Source of the DNA: Acetobacter estunensis
GTDB lineage: Bacteria > Pseudomonadota > Alphaproteobacteria > Acetobacterales > Acetobacteraceae
Direction: 5' to 3'
DNA: 64,000 nucleotides
NCBI RefSeq assembly: GCF_011516945.1
Contig: NZ_WOTH01000017.1
Coordinates: 1 to 64,000 of the forward strand
Shown: in pieces, positions 1 through 9,116 of the stretch
Layout of the letters: each line of letters begins with the position of its first letter
How positions within the stretch are numbered: the first letter of the stretch is position 1
The notes under the pieces: model-generated
The model's database searches: none
Seen by the model: only the letters and a program-made list of their open reading frames with translations
Told to the model about the DNA's origin: nothing
Program-made: the position numbers and the translations under genes

Positions 1-29
1 TCAACATCAAAGAAACCAGGCTGCTTCAT
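1..29 (-). CDS. IS5-family transposase, N-terminal 9 residues only
   Basis: Reading the minus strand from the ATG at 29 gives MKQPGFFDV before the window ends. This matches the opening of IS5-family transposases as I recall them from acetic acid bacteria, which continue with an acidic residue and an ERLARLS-like stretch. The start is preceded by a purine-rich GGTGGAAG. Too little is present to judge whether the enzyme is intact or which subgroup it belongs to. Confidence 0.65.
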
Positions 30-107
30 CTTCCACCATCCCCAATCAACGCCGAAGAAATGGAATCACACAGAACAGCTCAGAGCCAAGGGTTTTTCGA
101 ACCCTCC
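1..107 (-). mobile_element. Left end of an IS5-family insertion sequence (partial)
   Basis: The minus strand carries a probable terminal inverted repeat starting near 107 (GGAGGGTTCGAAAAACCC), close to the IS5-type end GGAAGGTGCGAA. About 80 bases further in comes a transposase start. The element runs off the left edge, so its other end, target duplication and full length cannot be seen. It sits inside a DUF1796-like reading frame that loses family similarity exactly here. The family assignment rests on the transposase N-terminus and the inverted-repeat resemblance; the exact boundary (±5 bases) is inferred. Confidence 0.7.
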
Positions 108-318
108 ACCTTTTGGGGTGATCACAGTTTATATAATTTTTCCTCTGCAAAAAATCTGAAAAATTGTCAGAAATGCAGTGTTGAATGATTTCAGGTGTAG
201 AAAAGACCCAGTCAAATGGACCGGAAAAGCGCCGTAAGCCCGCATCTTGAATCATCTGAGCCGTAAAGCAGAATGACCCCAAACTAACGACATAACATAT
301 TTTATTTTCGTTATTCAT
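108..318 (-). pseudogene. DUF1796-family gene interrupted by an IS5-type element
   Basis: From the ATG at 318 the frame encodes YVVSLGSFCFTAQMI, then FSGPFDWVFSTPEIIQHCI and NYINCDHPK, which is the N-terminus of the DUF1796 putative papain-like cysteine peptidase family (usually about 200 residues or more). Similarity stops after roughly 70 residues at the IS boundary. The frame then reads about 20 residues into the element and ends at 46. The start lies 15 bases after the stop of the upstream glycosyltransferase, so the two were probably co-transcribed. DUF1796 genes often sit beside glycosyltransferases; their function is unproven. The C-terminal half should lie beyond the element, outside the window. 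Confidence 0.7.
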
Positions 319-333
319 GTTCGGGTGCCAAAA

Positions 334-1260
334 TTAATCTATGCTTCCTTGTATGTGTTGAACAAGAATTTGCCGAAGTATATCGTGGCCATGCTGCTGA
401 ATAAGGCTATGATAATAGCGCCAATGGGATCCCAGATTTGGGTCAACTTTTCCTGCTTCGAGCCCTTTCACGCCTTCTTCCAACTTTCTTTGTAACTGTT
501 CTGTAGTGCGAATAGGAAAATGCAACATTGTAAAACCAGCTTCGATCATGCTTTTAACACGACCTTCTGCAGGGCCGCCGCCCGCTATGTAGTGGTTTCC
601 CGCCTCAGGATAAAATCCACCGCTCAATCGAAGTGCGATTTTGGTGACGTGCGTTTTCATTGTTTGGAACACCGCCATTGTGGTGGTTGACAGTGTCTCT
701 GCAAATTGTGTGATCTCTTGAGTGTTTCGGTCAAACAATGCGGCCTGCGCCCAGTTAAATACAAGAACCTGAATGTTTTCGTCTCGAAGCGTTGCATTCA
801 TGGCTTCTACAGCAATGGCACCATCTTTTACACAACATGTGATAAATTCGTCGGCATCTAGAAAAAATACCCAGTCAAGTGCATGTGCCTGAATGGTTGT
901 ATATGTCCGAATGAAGTCCATTATGGCCTTCATTTTGACTTCCTGTACATGCCCAGGTTCATAATCCGTGAGGTAGCAGACGTGAGCTTCGGGAAAATGT
1001 CTGCGAAATGCAAAGATATATTCCGCCGTGCGGTCGGTGCTGTTGTTGTCTAGGATAAAGAAATGCCGAAAACCCAGTCGATAATGGTGCTCTAGATTTA
1101 ACCGGATGGTGTCTTCCGAGTTTTTCACCAGCATCACAAAGGCAGCGTTCGCCAATTCGGAGACATGGACATGATCATTGATCTGCCAGTTTTCGCTCAT
1201 TCGCAGGCTGTCGAAACAGGTAATTTCTCTCTGAACGAACTGCGGTGAAAGCTCTGCCAT
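334..1260 (-). CDS. Glycosyltransferase family 2-like protein
   Basis: This 308-residue cytoplasmic protein has a GT-A fold signature of the Glyco_tranf_2_4 type. MLVKNSEDTIRLNLEHHY (about 43-60) is followed by ILDNNSTDRT (69-78), the nucleotide-sugar binding loop, and FLDADEF (133-139), which supplies the metal-binding DxD-like motif. No signal peptide or membrane segment is seen. The neighbouring DUF1796 frame suggests a role in surface glycan synthesis, but donor and acceptor are unknown. The gene is visibly richer in A+T than most of the window, which together with the adjoining insertion sequence suggests horizontal acquisition. Confidence 0.85.
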   Translation of the reverse strand: MAELSPQFVQREITCFDSLRMSENWQINDHVHVSELANAAFVMLVKNSEDTIRLNLEHHYRLGFRHFFILDNNSTDRTAEYIFAFRRHFPEAHVCYLTDYEPGHVQEVKMKAIMDFIRTYTTIQAHALDWVFFLDADEFITCCVKDGAIAVEAMNATLRDENIQVLVFNWAQAALFDRNTQEITQFAETLSTTTMAVFQTMKTHVTKIALRLSGGFYPEAGNHYIAGGGPAEGRVKSMIEAGFTMLHFPIRTTEQLQRKLEEGVKGLEAGKVDPNLGSHWRYYHSLIQQHGHDILRQILVQHIQGSID

Positions 1261-1382
1261 AATCGATGTTTCCGTATTTTATCCCAGCACGAGGAACCCG
1301 ATATACCGTTTTGGGCTATAATCCTACCGTCAGCTTGTCCTCTGGGATAGATCTCGACGCTCCGACCTTATGTGTGCAGCGC

Positions 1383-3710
1383 TTATTTTCTTAAAGGACC
1401 ACTACTGGATAACCATTGGCGCTCTGTGGTGCACCAGACGAGACTTCCTGTGCCATGACCCACGGTCTCTCCATTGTTGCGAATATCTGGAACGAAAGCG
1501 ATCTCTCCCGGCTCACAGGGCGTGGGAAGGTTTTCTGCGTGGATGGCTGCCAAGCGTATGGGGTTTTGGTGCATCTGGCCGCCGCCGGTTTCGGCGCGTA
1601 GCTTGATTGGAGTGTAGATAATGCCCCGCCAGGCTGCTCCAGAAAAATGTGTGATGGCAAGGATATCGGGAGGGACGGCAGCATTGTAGCCGCTGCCGGG
1701 GTCTGTAATGCGGATAGAGCGAATACCGTAAAGTGGTTCCACAACAGGTTCTACGCTTGGTGGCCCGTTTCCTCCAGAGATCCAGGAGAGAGTGAGGACG
1801 GTACGTTTCATGCCTTCTGGCGTGATGGCGTCCGGCAAGACGGAGCAGTTTCCGGGATGTGTAACGGTGAAAAGTGTGCCGTCATATCGCACTGTGGGGT
1901 GGGTCGTGCAGCGTCCACCTGTCAGAGCGAAGGTCATGCCAACTGTCACGCCATCTGGGGCATTACTGTGATCGGTCGCATTCATGGCGATCCCGCCCTG
2001 AAGGGCGCGAAGACTGTAGGACGCCACTTCCGCTCTGGCAGGGGTTCCTCCCTGGGGTGGACGACCGATGGAGAGCGTGACAGGTGCGTTGAAACGTCCC
2101 GGCTCTTCAATGATGATGTCGCTGATACCCGAAGTGGCGTTTTCGAGAATGGGTGTATTGACGCTGGTAGCGCCGATCTGGCCGTCTTTATCAATGGTTG
2201 CTGTGCGAGTGGCTGCGGCTGTTACGCCCGCGGATATGACGCCAGATGTTGCTGTGTCGGGTGCGGTTTGCATGGTGATGAATTGATTGCCGAAAATGCG
2301 CCCCTTTGAATCGATCCCGCTATCGGGCATGGGCTGCTGGTTGGAATACAGTCCGTCATGATGGGCGATGCACCAGTCAAGAATGGTTGCATCGCATTGG
2401 GCCATGGTATGCCAATCTCCCGCTGGGTCCAGAGCGTAGGATGTGGGGACGTGTCCCGGGCCAGGGGCAATATTATCGATATGGAGGCCGAGCGTGTTGC
2501 CATTGAGCGCATTGCCGGCGAAGGCTCCCCACCAGCCGGAATTGTTGGCAATTTCTGCTTCCAGGCCCGCCCAGGGAATATGTTGTCCCGGCTCGATCTG
2601 ATCGGTGCCGTGATATTCCCATAGGAACCCGCGTCGGACGAATTTATTGACGTGTTGTTTCACTTCCGCGCCGACCATGCCGCAGCCCCATCCGCTGCCA
2701 TCGTTGAGGCAGTTTGCGTTATCTTGGGCGATAAGCAGGGCCTGGCCCTGAATATCCGGTAATGAGCGCTGGTAGAGTTCCTGTGTGATGTTGACGGTGG
2801 TGGGCATTTTATTATGTCCGCTCGCCAGAAAGGAGACCTGGGAAAAAGCGGGAGCGTTGCCGTCGCTGCTGTCAATGGAGGCGGAACCGTAAATGAAACG
2901 GACGTTGGGCGCCAACTCAAACGAGGTTCCATTGCGGGTATAGACGGTTTTTGAGAGGTAATAGACGCCGCCGGGAACGAAAATGCGGGCATTGTTGCCG
3001 CCGTGTTCCAGATCATTCCACCATGCAGCTTCCTCAAAAGCGCGGTAATCATCTTGTTGCCAGAAGCCGATTGGTTGTCCGGCGTGGGCATTGGTCATCC
3101 AGTTGCGGGAGAACCAGATGGGGCTGCTTTGCCAAGTCAGATGAAGCGGAGTGCCTGAGGGGATCAGTGTGGAGACGGGTTGATCCGTGTAGAGCGTTTT
3201 CCCGCTTACGGAGATGATATGCGTTCCTGAGGGTAGGCCGGGGGCGGAGATCGAAGCTCCTGATGGGATAATGGCTGGGGCGTTGACGATCAGGGCGGTC
3301 GCCATACCGTGAGACGGAGCGATGGGCGACTGCTCTGCGTCTGGTAGGGTTTCAGTGGCAGTGAAGAGAGTAATCACCTGTTGCTCGGGGGGAGAAATGC
3401 CGCTGATTATTGTGTCGGGTGGCAGACCGTCTGTGATGACGTGCATTCCGGGACGCAAATGGGAGTCTGTCGGGACCATCGCGGAATGCTCCCCGATGTT
3501 TGGGGGATTCAGGAGGACGGAGTCCCATGCTCCACCAATAATGCCGCCTGCAGCATAGTCCCGCACTTCGGGCTTGTCAGCTGTGCGCTGCGGCAGAGAA
3601 ATGGGAAAGGTTTCTCCCGGGAGAGCCGCCCTGACTGGTGGGAGTGGATCTGCGTGAAGGTTAGGTGCGGCAAGAAGTAGGCCGATGGTAGCAAGGAGAA
3701 GGCGTTTCAT
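1383..3710 (-). CDS. Secreted pectate-lyase-like / beta-helix protein of unknown function
   Basis: A 775-residue protein with a clear Sec signal peptide (MKRLLLATIGLLLAAPNLHA). The stretch from about 220 to 275 (DDYRAFEEAAWW, ARIFVPGGVYYLSKTVY) resembles the start of pectate-lyase-superfamily right-handed beta-helices, where a residue-rich loop precedes an IPAGxY-like strand. The rest is rich in Gly, Thr and Pro with many short beta strands, and the C-terminus (GHGTGSLVWCTTERQW) looks like a tail-fibre or adhesin cap. No catalytic residues can be assigned. It probably acts in the periplasm or on the surface. It stands alone, with no operon partner on its strand within 120 bases downstream. 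Confidence 0.7.
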   Translation of the reverse strand: MKRLLLATIGLLLAAPNLHADPLPPVRAALPGETFPISLPQRTADKPEVRDYAAGGIIGGAWDSVLLNPPNIGEHSAMVPTDSHLRPGMHVITDGLPPDTIISGISPPEQQVITLFTATETLPDAEQSPIAPSHGMATALIVNAPAIIPSGASISAPGLPSGTHIISVSGKTLYTDQPVSTLIPSGTPLHLTWQSSPIWFSRNWMTNAHAGQPIGFWQQDDYRAFEEAAWWNDLEHGGNNARIFVPGGVYYLSKTVYTRNGTSFELAPNVRFIYGSASIDSSDGNAPAFSQVSFLASGHNKMPTTVNITQELYQRSLPDIQGQALLIAQDNANCLNDGSGWGCGMVGAEVKQHVNKFVRRGFLWEYHGTDQIEPGQHIPWAGLEAEIANNSGWWGAFAGNALNGNTLGLHIDNIAPGPGHVPTSYALDPAGDWHTMAQCDATILDWCIAHHDGLYSNQQPMPDSGIDSKGRIFGNQFITMQTAPDTATSGVISAGVTAAATRTATIDKDGQIGATSVNTPILENATSGISDIIIEEPGRFNAPVTLSIGRPPQGGTPARAEVASYSLRALQGGIAMNATDHSNAPDGVTVGMTFALTGGRCTTHPTVRYDGTLFTVTHPGNCSVLPDAITPEGMKRTVLTLSWISGGNGPPSVEPVVEPLYGIRSIRITDPGSGYNAAVPPDILAITHFSGAAWRGIIYTPIKLRAETGGGQMHQNPIRLAAIHAENLPTPCEPGEIAFVPDIRNNGETVGHGTGSLVWCTTERQWLSSSGPLRK

Positions 3711-3894
3711 GGGAAGACTTTTGCATACAGTAACGGGATTTCAATGACGCTAAAAGGAAATGTTCCGCGTTTCACTCAAGATAAATTTAGTTTGCCTGTA
3801 AAGCTGACGCCTTGCGTCTGATCTTATTTTCTTGCTGAAGTACATTGGATATTTTGTGGTCGCATTCGAGTAATTGTTGCAAGGATATGGCTTT

Positions 3895-4563
3895 TCAAAA
3901 ATCCAGATTGGCATACCAGGCTGGAGGCGTAAGCCCGGGCACCCGGTCATTCAGCAACGGACGGAAGCACGGGCGCGACTTTACGCGGGCGTACCAGTCA
4001 CGGGCCGTCGGTGATTTGCTCCAGTCGATATCGCCAATAAAGTCGAGGCAGGAAAGATGGGCCGCAGCGGCGAAATCGGCCAGCGACAACGCGCCTCCTG
4101 CCAGCCACGTCCGTGATTCCGCCAGTTGTCCGATATAGTCCAGATGCGGATAAATGTTGGCATAGCCCTCGCGCAGCGCCGTTCCATCCGGATTGCCGCG
4201 CGCACCGAGGCGTTTGAACACCTTTTCCCCGAGTAATTTGCGGGTTACGTCGCGGGCAAAACGGTTGTCGAACCACGCGACCAGTCGCCGGACTTCCACC
4301 CGTTCCGCCAGTGTGCGGCCAAGAAGGCACGGGTCAGGATAAGCTTCTTCCAGATACTCGCAGATCACCGAAGAATCCGGCACGACAAGCCCATTGTCTT
4401 CCACAAGCACCGGTACTTCCTGCGCAGGATTCAGGCGGGCGAACTCGGGGCGCTGCTCCCACACCCGCTCTGTCAGCGGCTCAAAGGGAAGGCGCTTTTC
4501 ACCCAGCATCAGCCGGACTTTCCGGCAATAGGGTGACAGGGGGAAATGATGTAGGATGCGCAT
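3895..4563 (-). CDS. fzlA: FtsZ-binding GST-fold cell division protein FzlA
   Basis: A 222-residue glutathione-S-transferase-fold protein. The thioredoxin-like half begins MRILHHFPLSPYCRKVRLML, followed by VPVLVEDNGLVVPDSSVICEYLEE. The helical half contains RRLVAWFDNRF and LADFAAAAHLSCLDFIGDIDW. The tail (SRPCFRPLLNDRVPG, then WYANLDF) is the conserved C-terminus of Caulobacter FzlA, which binds FtsZ filaments and is required for constriction. Ordinary GSTs lack this tail. The gene diverges from minCDE, so division-site selection and the constriction regulator are neighbours. No glutathione chemistry is implied for this branch. The assignment comes from recalled family motifs, not an alignment. 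Confidence 0.85.
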   Translation of the reverse strand: MRILHHFPLSPYCRKVRLMLGEKRLPFEPLTERVWEQRPEFARLNPAQEVPVLVEDNGLVVPDSSVICEYLEEAYPDPCLLGRTLAERVEVRRLVAWFDNRFARDVTRKLLGEKVFKRLGARGNPDGTALREGYANIYPHLDYIGQLAESRTWLAGGALSLADFAAAAHLSCLDFIGDIDWSKSPTARDWYARVKSRPCFRPLLNDRVPGLTPPAWYANLDF

Positions 4564-4769
4564 GAGGCCCGATTTAGGCGATCCGCGCCGCGCGCGCCAG
4601 TATCGGGATGCTTGCGTGCGCGTGAATGTTCGTCAATGTTGCAGAAAATACGGCCCCCACTCGCCTCGACAGTGAAGGGGCGGCGGTGTAGCTACCATGT
4701 AAACCTATCCGGCGAGCGCGTGGTGGCGTGCCATCCCGTCTTCAGATTCTAGAGAACGAGCTTTCCATC

Positions 4770-5486
4770 GTGACCCTTTCCACCGCTTCCGCAGAAACGA
4801 CGGGACTGCCTCGCATTCGTGCCGGCGGCCGTTCCTTTCTCGCTCTTGTGCTTACGCCGGAAGCGCCTCTGGAAACGTGGCTGGCGGCACTGGATCATCA
4901 GATCGCCCGTTCAGCCGGTTTCTTTTCCGGTAAACCCATCATCCTTGATCTGACGCTTCTGCCGCTGGACACGCCCGGCCTGTCCGATCTGCTCCCGGCT
5001 CTGGGCGAACGCGCGATCCGTGTGATCGGAATTGAAGGCGCCGATCGCGATGAAGCTGTCTTCGCGGGATGGGACTGGCCGGAAGGGCTGACGGGCGGTC
5101 GCTCGACACCGGAAGAAGATGTTCCCGATGACGAACTGGAGCCATCGTCTCTGCCGCCGGGCGCGCTGATCGTGGATGAACCGGTACGCTCAGGACAGCA
5201 TATTGTCTGGGCGGAAGGAGATGTGATCGTGCTCGGATCCGTCGCCTCGGGCGCGGAGGTCTCGGCCGGAGGCTCGATCCATGTCTATGGAGCGCTGAGA
5301 GGACGGGCCATTGCCGGGATTGTCGGACGTCCGGACGCTCGGATTTTTGCCCGCGTGATGGAAGCGGAACTGCTGGCCATTGACGGTTTCTACGCGATTG
5401 CCGAGGAAATGCCCGCCGAGCTTCTCGGGAAACCGGCGCAGGCTGTGCTGGAAGACGAAGTTCTTACACTTCGACCGCTTTCCTGA
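4770..5486 (+). CDS. minC: Septum site-determining protein MinC
   Basis: MinC is the FtsZ-polymerisation inhibitor of the Min system. The N-terminal domain has RIRAGGRSFLALVL and GKPIILDLTLLP. The C-terminal beta-helix domain (about residues 130-235) has the family signature GDVIVLGSVASGAEVSAGGS followed by VYGALRGRAIAG, which mediates dimerisation and MinD binding. The frame is open to a GTG at 4728; the GTG at 4770 is preferred because it gives the usual N-terminus and follows a weak purine-rich GAGAACGAG. It is first in minC-minD-minE, and 111 bases separate it from minD. Confidence 0.92.
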   Translation: MTLSTASAETTGLPRIRAGGRSFLALVLTPEAPLETWLAALDHQIARSAGFFSGKPIILDLTLLPLDTPGLSDLLPALGERAIRVIGIEGADRDEAVFAGWDWPEGLTGGRSTPEEDVPDDELEPSSLPPGALIVDEPVRSGQHIVWAEGDVIVLGSVASGAEVSAGGSIHVYGALRGRAIAGIVGRPDARIFARVMEAELLAIDGFYAIAEEMPAELLGKPAQAVLEDEVLTLRPLS

Positions 5487-5597
5487 CACTTTTCTGGCAT
5501 TTCTTCACTTTTGGTTTCCGGGTTTGTGAGCCCATACTGACCATATACCGCAGTGCCCATGAGGTGCCGTGGGACAGACAATAAGGACAAGGAATTC

Positions 5598-6413
5598 ATG
5601 GCGCAGGTTCTCGTCGTCACATCCGGCAAGGGCGGCGTTGGCAAGACCACCACCACCGCGGCTCTCGGCGCGGCGCTTGCCAAGACGGGCAAGTCCGTCG
5701 TCGTCGTCGATTTCGACGTCGGGCTGCGGAATCTCGATCTGGTGATGGGAGCTGAACGTCGGGTCGTCTTCGACCTGGTCAATGTCATTCAGGGGGACGC
5801 CAAGCTTCCGCAGGCGCTCATCAAGGACAAGCGGCTGGACAATCTCTCGCTCCTGCCGGCCTCCCAGACACGCGACAAGGACGCGCTGACGGCGGAAGGT
5901 GTCGCCAAGGTGATGGCGGAACTGAGAGAGAAGTTCGACTGGGTGGTGTGCGACAGCCCGGCCGGTATCGAGCGCGGGGCACAGTTGGCCATGTATCACG
6001 CCGATCAGGCCGTGATCGTGACCAACCCGGAAGTCTCCTCGGTGCGCGACAGTGACCGCATCATCGGTATGCTCGACAGCACGACCGAAAAGGCCAAAGC
6101 CGGTGAGAAGGTGAAGAAGAGCCTGCTTCTGACCCGCTACGACCCGGCGCGCGCCGCGCGGGGAGAGATGCTGAGCGTGGACGATGTGCTGGAAATCCTG
6201 TCCATTCCGCTGATCGGCATCATCCCGGAGAGCCAGGATGTGCTGCGGGCTTCCAATCTCGGTGCGCCCGTCACGCTTGCCGCGCCGGAGAGCGCACCGG
6301 CCCGCGCCTATTTCGAGGCGGCGCGCCGTCTGTCCGGCGAGAAAGTGGACATCACCATTCCGACCGAGAAGAAGGGCCTGTTTGACTGGCTCTTCAAGCG
6401 GGGGGCGGCATGA
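5598..6413 (+). CDS. minD: Septum site-determining ATPase MinD
   Basis: A 271-residue ParA/MinD-family ATPase that recruits MinC to the membrane and oscillates under MinE control. The deviant Walker A ([10 protein letters not shown], residues 9-18) and the [14 protein letters not shown] segment identify MinD. The C-terminal FDWLFKRG is the amphipathic membrane-targeting helix. The start at 5598 follows AAGGACAAGGA at good spacing; an upstream in-frame ATG at 5553 gives a non-conserved extension. It overlaps minE by 4 bases (ATGA), indicating translational coupling. Confidence 0.97.
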   Translation: MAQVLVVTSGKGGVGKTTTTAALGAALAKTGKSVVVVDFDVGLRNLDLVMGAERRVVFDLVNVIQGDAKLPQALIKDKRLDNLSLLPASQTRDKDALTAEGVAKVMAELREKFDWVVCDSPAGIERGAQLAMYHADQAVIVTNPEVSSVRDSDRIIGMLDSTTEKAKAGEKVKKSLLLTRYDPARAARGEMLSVDDVLEILSIPLIGIIPESQDVLRASNLGAPVTLAAPESAPARAYFEAARRLSGEKVDITIPTEKKGLFDWLFKRGAA

Positions 6414-6712
6414 GCGGATTTTTCTCAAGCTTTTTCAGTCGCAAGTCTTCGGCTCCGGTCGCGCGCGATCGGTTGCAGATCCTTCTGGCCCATGAGCGGG
6501 CCAGTCTGGGGGAGGGAAAATCCGACCTTCTCGTTCAGCTCCAGAAAGAGATCATGGAGGTCATTCGCAAGCATGTGTCCGTCGATCAGGACAAAGTGCA
6601 GGTGAAACTGGACCGGGGCGCAAGCTGCTCAATGCTGGAAATCGACATTGAGGTGCCGGGTCTGGAAAACGGCGATAAAAACAAGCTGAGCGATCATAAG
6701 AAAAGCGCCTGA
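6410..6712 (+). CDS. minE: Cell division topological specificity factor MinE
   Basis: A 100-residue protein with the MinE layout: an N-terminal amphipathic membrane-binding segment ([12 protein letters not shown]), the anti-MinCD helix region ([14 protein letters not shown]) and a C-terminal topological specificity domain ([12 protein letters not shown], then LEIDIEVPG). It stimulates MinD ATP hydrolysis and confines MinCD to the poles. It is the last gene of the operon, 28 bases before a strong intrinsic terminator, and its start overlaps the minD stop. Confidence 0.97.
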   Translation: MSGFFSSFFSRKSSAPVARDRLQILLAHERASLGEGKSDLLVQLQKEIMEVIRKHVSVDQDKVQVKLDRGASCSMLEIDIEVPGLENGDKNKLSDHKKSA

Positions 6713-6740
6713 CGCACTTCCCGTCTTTGATCTCGGCATA

Positions 6741-6772
6741 AAAAGGGCGCTCTCCATTAGAGCGCCCTTTTT
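6741..6772 (+). terminator. Bidirectional intrinsic terminator between minE and mqo
   Basis: A 13-bp perfect stem, AAAAGGGCGCTCT (6741-6753) with AGAGCGCCCTTTT (6759-6771), closes a 5-base loop and is flanked by A-rich and T-rich arms. It ends minCDE on the plus strand. Because the left arm begins with A residues, it can also act for mqo, which ends 83 bases away on the minus strand. Confidence 0.92.
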
Positions 6773-6854
6773 GTATGAGAACAGCGTAATGATGTGCCTT
6801 TGGTGGGCAAGGGCGACGGAACCCTTGCCATGACCGCCTGAGGGCAAGTTGGTG

Positions 6855-8351
6855 TCAGTCTTCCAGTTGCAGAGCCTCTGTCGTGCTCTTGCGCAGCTGT
6901 TCGCACAGAGCCGGATTGTCTGAGAGTTTCTGTCCGAATGACGGCACCATTTCCTTGAGTCGGGCCTCCCACGCGGGAAGTTGCGCTTTAAAGCAGCGCT
7001 GGATGATCGTCAGCATAATGGGGGCGGCCGTAGAAGCACCGGGGGAGGCGCCAAGCAGGGCCGCAACCGAGCCATCGGCCGAGTTGATGACCTCCGTGCC
7101 GAACTGCAGCACGCCACCCTTCTTGGCATCGGCCTTGATGACCTGCACGCGCTGACCGGCGACAATCAGTTCCCAATCCTCATCGCGCGCATCAGGAATA
7201 AACTCGCGCAGGGCCTTCATGCGGTCGCCCTGACTCTGAAGCACCTGCTGGATGAGGTATTTCGTCAGCGGCCAGTTATCGCGGGCGACAGCGAGAATGG
7301 CGCCGATATTATTGCCCTTGATCGATCGAGGCAGGTCGAACAGCGAGCCTTTCTTGAGGAAACGCGTGGAGAACCCGGCATATGGGCCGAACAGCAGCGA
7401 GGATTCGCCGTCGATCATGCGGGTATCGAGATGCGGGACGGACATCGGCGGGGCACCTACGGACGCCTTGCCATAGACCTTGGCACGGTGGGCGGCGATG
7501 ACCTGAGGATTCTTGCAGCGCAGGAACTGGCCGCTAACCGGGAAACCGCCCACGCCACGGGATTCGGGGATGCCGGTCTTCTGGAGCAGCGGCAGCGCCG
7601 CGCCGCCTGCGCCGATGAAGATGAATCGTGCGCTCACGGTTCGGCTCTGGCCCGTATGGAGTGCTTTCACGCGGACATTCCAGCGACCGTTCTCGCCGCG
7701 TTTGATGTCCTCGACCTCATGACCCGTGTGAAGAGCCACGCCGGGCTTTGCGGACAGCGCCCGGAACAGCAGGCGCGAAAGGGCGCCGAAGTTCACATCC
7801 GTGCCGGACGCGATCCACGTCGCGGCCAGCTTCTCGCCGGGTGCGCGGTCTTTCATGACCAGCGGCATCCACTGGCGAAGCTGCTCGGGGTCTTCGGAGT
7901 AGCGCATGCCGGAAAACAGCGGATGGTCCTTGAGCGCTTCATAGCGACGGCGGAGGAAATCGACGTTCTTGTCGCCCCACACAAAACTCATATGCGGGAT
8001 GGGCGTAATGAATTCGCGGGGGTTGGGGATCTGGTTGCTGCGCACGAGGAAAGACCAGAACTGACGCGAAATCTGGAACTGTTCGTTGACGTTGAGCGCT
8101 TTGCTGATGTCGATCGCGCCATCCGCGCGCTCGGGCGTGTAGTTCAGTTCACACAGCGCGGAGTGACCGGTGCCAGCGTTGTTCCACGCATTCGAGCTTT
8201 CCAGCGCGACGTCATCGAGCCGCTCGAAGATGTCGATCGTCCAGTCGGGCTGCAGGGTCTGGAGGAATGTTCCCAGAGTGGCGCTCATCACGCCACCACC
8301 AATCAGAAGGACATCCGTGGAACTGCGGATTTCAGTCGTTGCAGCACTCAT
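6855..8351 (-). CDS. mqo: Malate:quinone oxidoreductase
   Basis: A 498-residue membrane-associated FAD enzyme oxidising L-malate to oxaloacetate with electrons passed to quinone. The N-terminal dinucleotide-binding motif LLIGGGVMSATLG and the family blocks NNAGTGHSALCELNYTP, GGFPVSGQFL and LLGASPGASTAAPIML are all present. The start at 8351 has a GGAGAG ribosome-binding site; the frame stays open upstream to 8633 but that extension is not family-like. In acetic acid bacteria Mqo commonly serves as the malate-oxidising step of the TCA cycle. It is monocistronic, diverging from osmC. Confidence 0.95.
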   Translation of the reverse strand: MSAATTEIRSSTDVLLIGGGVMSATLGTFLQTLQPDWTIDIFERLDDVALESSNAWNNAGTGHSALCELNYTPERADGAIDISKALNVNEQFQISRQFWSFLVRSNQIPNPREFITPIPHMSFVWGDKNVDFLRRRYEALKDHPLFSGMRYSEDPEQLRQWMPLVMKDRAPGEKLAATWIASGTDVNFGALSRLLFRALSAKPGVALHTGHEVEDIKRGENGRWNVRVKALHTGQSRTVSARFIFIGAGGAALPLLQKTGIPESRGVGGFPVSGQFLRCKNPQVIAAHRAKVYGKASVGAPPMSVPHLDTRMIDGESSLLFGPYAGFSTRFLKKGSLFDLPRSIKGNNIGAILAVARDNWPLTKYLIQQVLQSQGDRMKALREFIPDARDEDWELIVAGQRVQVIKADAKKGGVLQFGTEVINSADGSVAALLGASPGASTAAPIMLTIIQRCFKAQLPAWEARLKEMVPSFGQKLSDNPALCEQLRKSTTEALQLED

Positions 8352-8647
8352 GAAACTCTCCGGGAAGATGGGATCCGACACGACATAGAAGCGCTTTCCA
8401 CACACTGGAAGGATGCGGGAAAACGCACACTGGAAAACAGGCGCGGCAGGAGAGCCGTCATGCTCTCCCCGCGTGATGGGCCGGACCAATACATGACAGA
8501 TGGTATGCACGCGATTTCGTTTCAGCGCGACATCATCTCTTTGCGACTGACATGGCTGGCAGCACGAAACCGCCTTCCCGTCCGCCGCGTTGCACGTGAA
8601 GGTTCCTGCCTCGTCCGAGAGGCGACACACCATCGAAAGGACAGTCC
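8352..8647. other. Divergent intergenic region mqo / osmC
   Basis: 296 bases between the divergent starts of mqo and osmC. It should contain both promoters. I could not fix unambiguous -35/-10 pairs, and no stable hairpin or conserved small gene was found. An antisense open frame from mqo spans the region but has no family features. Confidence 0.5.
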
Positions 8648-9079
8648 ATGACCATCCAGAAATTCGGCACGGCGCATTGGGAAGGCCCGATCAAGGAAGG
8701 CAAGGGCCTGATTTCGACCGAAAGCGGGGCGTTGAAAGACCAGCCCTACGGCTTCAACACCCGTTTTGAAGGCAAGCCCGGCTCCAACCCAGAGGAACTC
8801 CTCGGTGCGGCGCATGCGGCCTGTTTCACGATGGCGCTCTCCCTCATTCTTGGGGACGCGGGCTTCACGCCCACGGCGCTCGATACGAAAGCGACGGTGT
8901 CGCTCGATAAGCAGGAGGGAGGGTTTGCCATTACAGCCGTCCATCTGGTTCTCACCGGCACCGTGCCGGGAGCCAGTCAGGAGAAATTCGTGGAACTGGC
9001 TGAAAAGGCGAAGGCCAATTGCCCGGTGTCGAAGCTGTTCAAAACCGAAATCACGCTGACGGCTGAGTTGAAGGGCTAA
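8648..9079 (+). CDS. osmC: OsmC-family peroxiredoxin
   Basis: A 143-residue member of the OsmC/Ohr fold, a thiol peroxidase acting on organic or inorganic peroxides. Two cysteines sit at the family positions, C59 in HAACFTMALS and C125 in ANCPVSKLF; the NPEELLGAAHAACF block is the OsmC rather than Ohr signature. The start follows GAAAGGACA. It is a single-gene unit ended by the hairpin at 9117-9146, convergent with dedA. Confidence 0.93.
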   Translation: MTIQKFGTAHWEGPIKEGKGLISTESGALKDQPYGFNTRFEGKPGSNPEELLGAAHAACFTMALSLILGDAGFTPTALDTKATVSLDKQEGGFAITAVHLVLTGTVPGASQEKFVELAEKAKANCPVSKLFKTEITLTAELKG

Positions 9080-9116
9080 GAGTCGCCTGAACCCAGCATC
9101 GACCGGGAATAATTAT

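Noticed and set aside
46-318. A complete 90-residue DUF1796 protein
   Set aside because: The last 20 residues are translated from the insertion sequence; the family is much longer.
3750-3950. A 66-codon minus-strand frame after fzlA
   Set aside because: It overlaps the fzlA 3' end in another frame and shows no family or start signal.
6981-8651. A 556-codon open frame antisense to mqo
   Set aside because: It is the mirror of a GC-rich gene and shows no family motif; mqo on the other strand has full-length family similarity.
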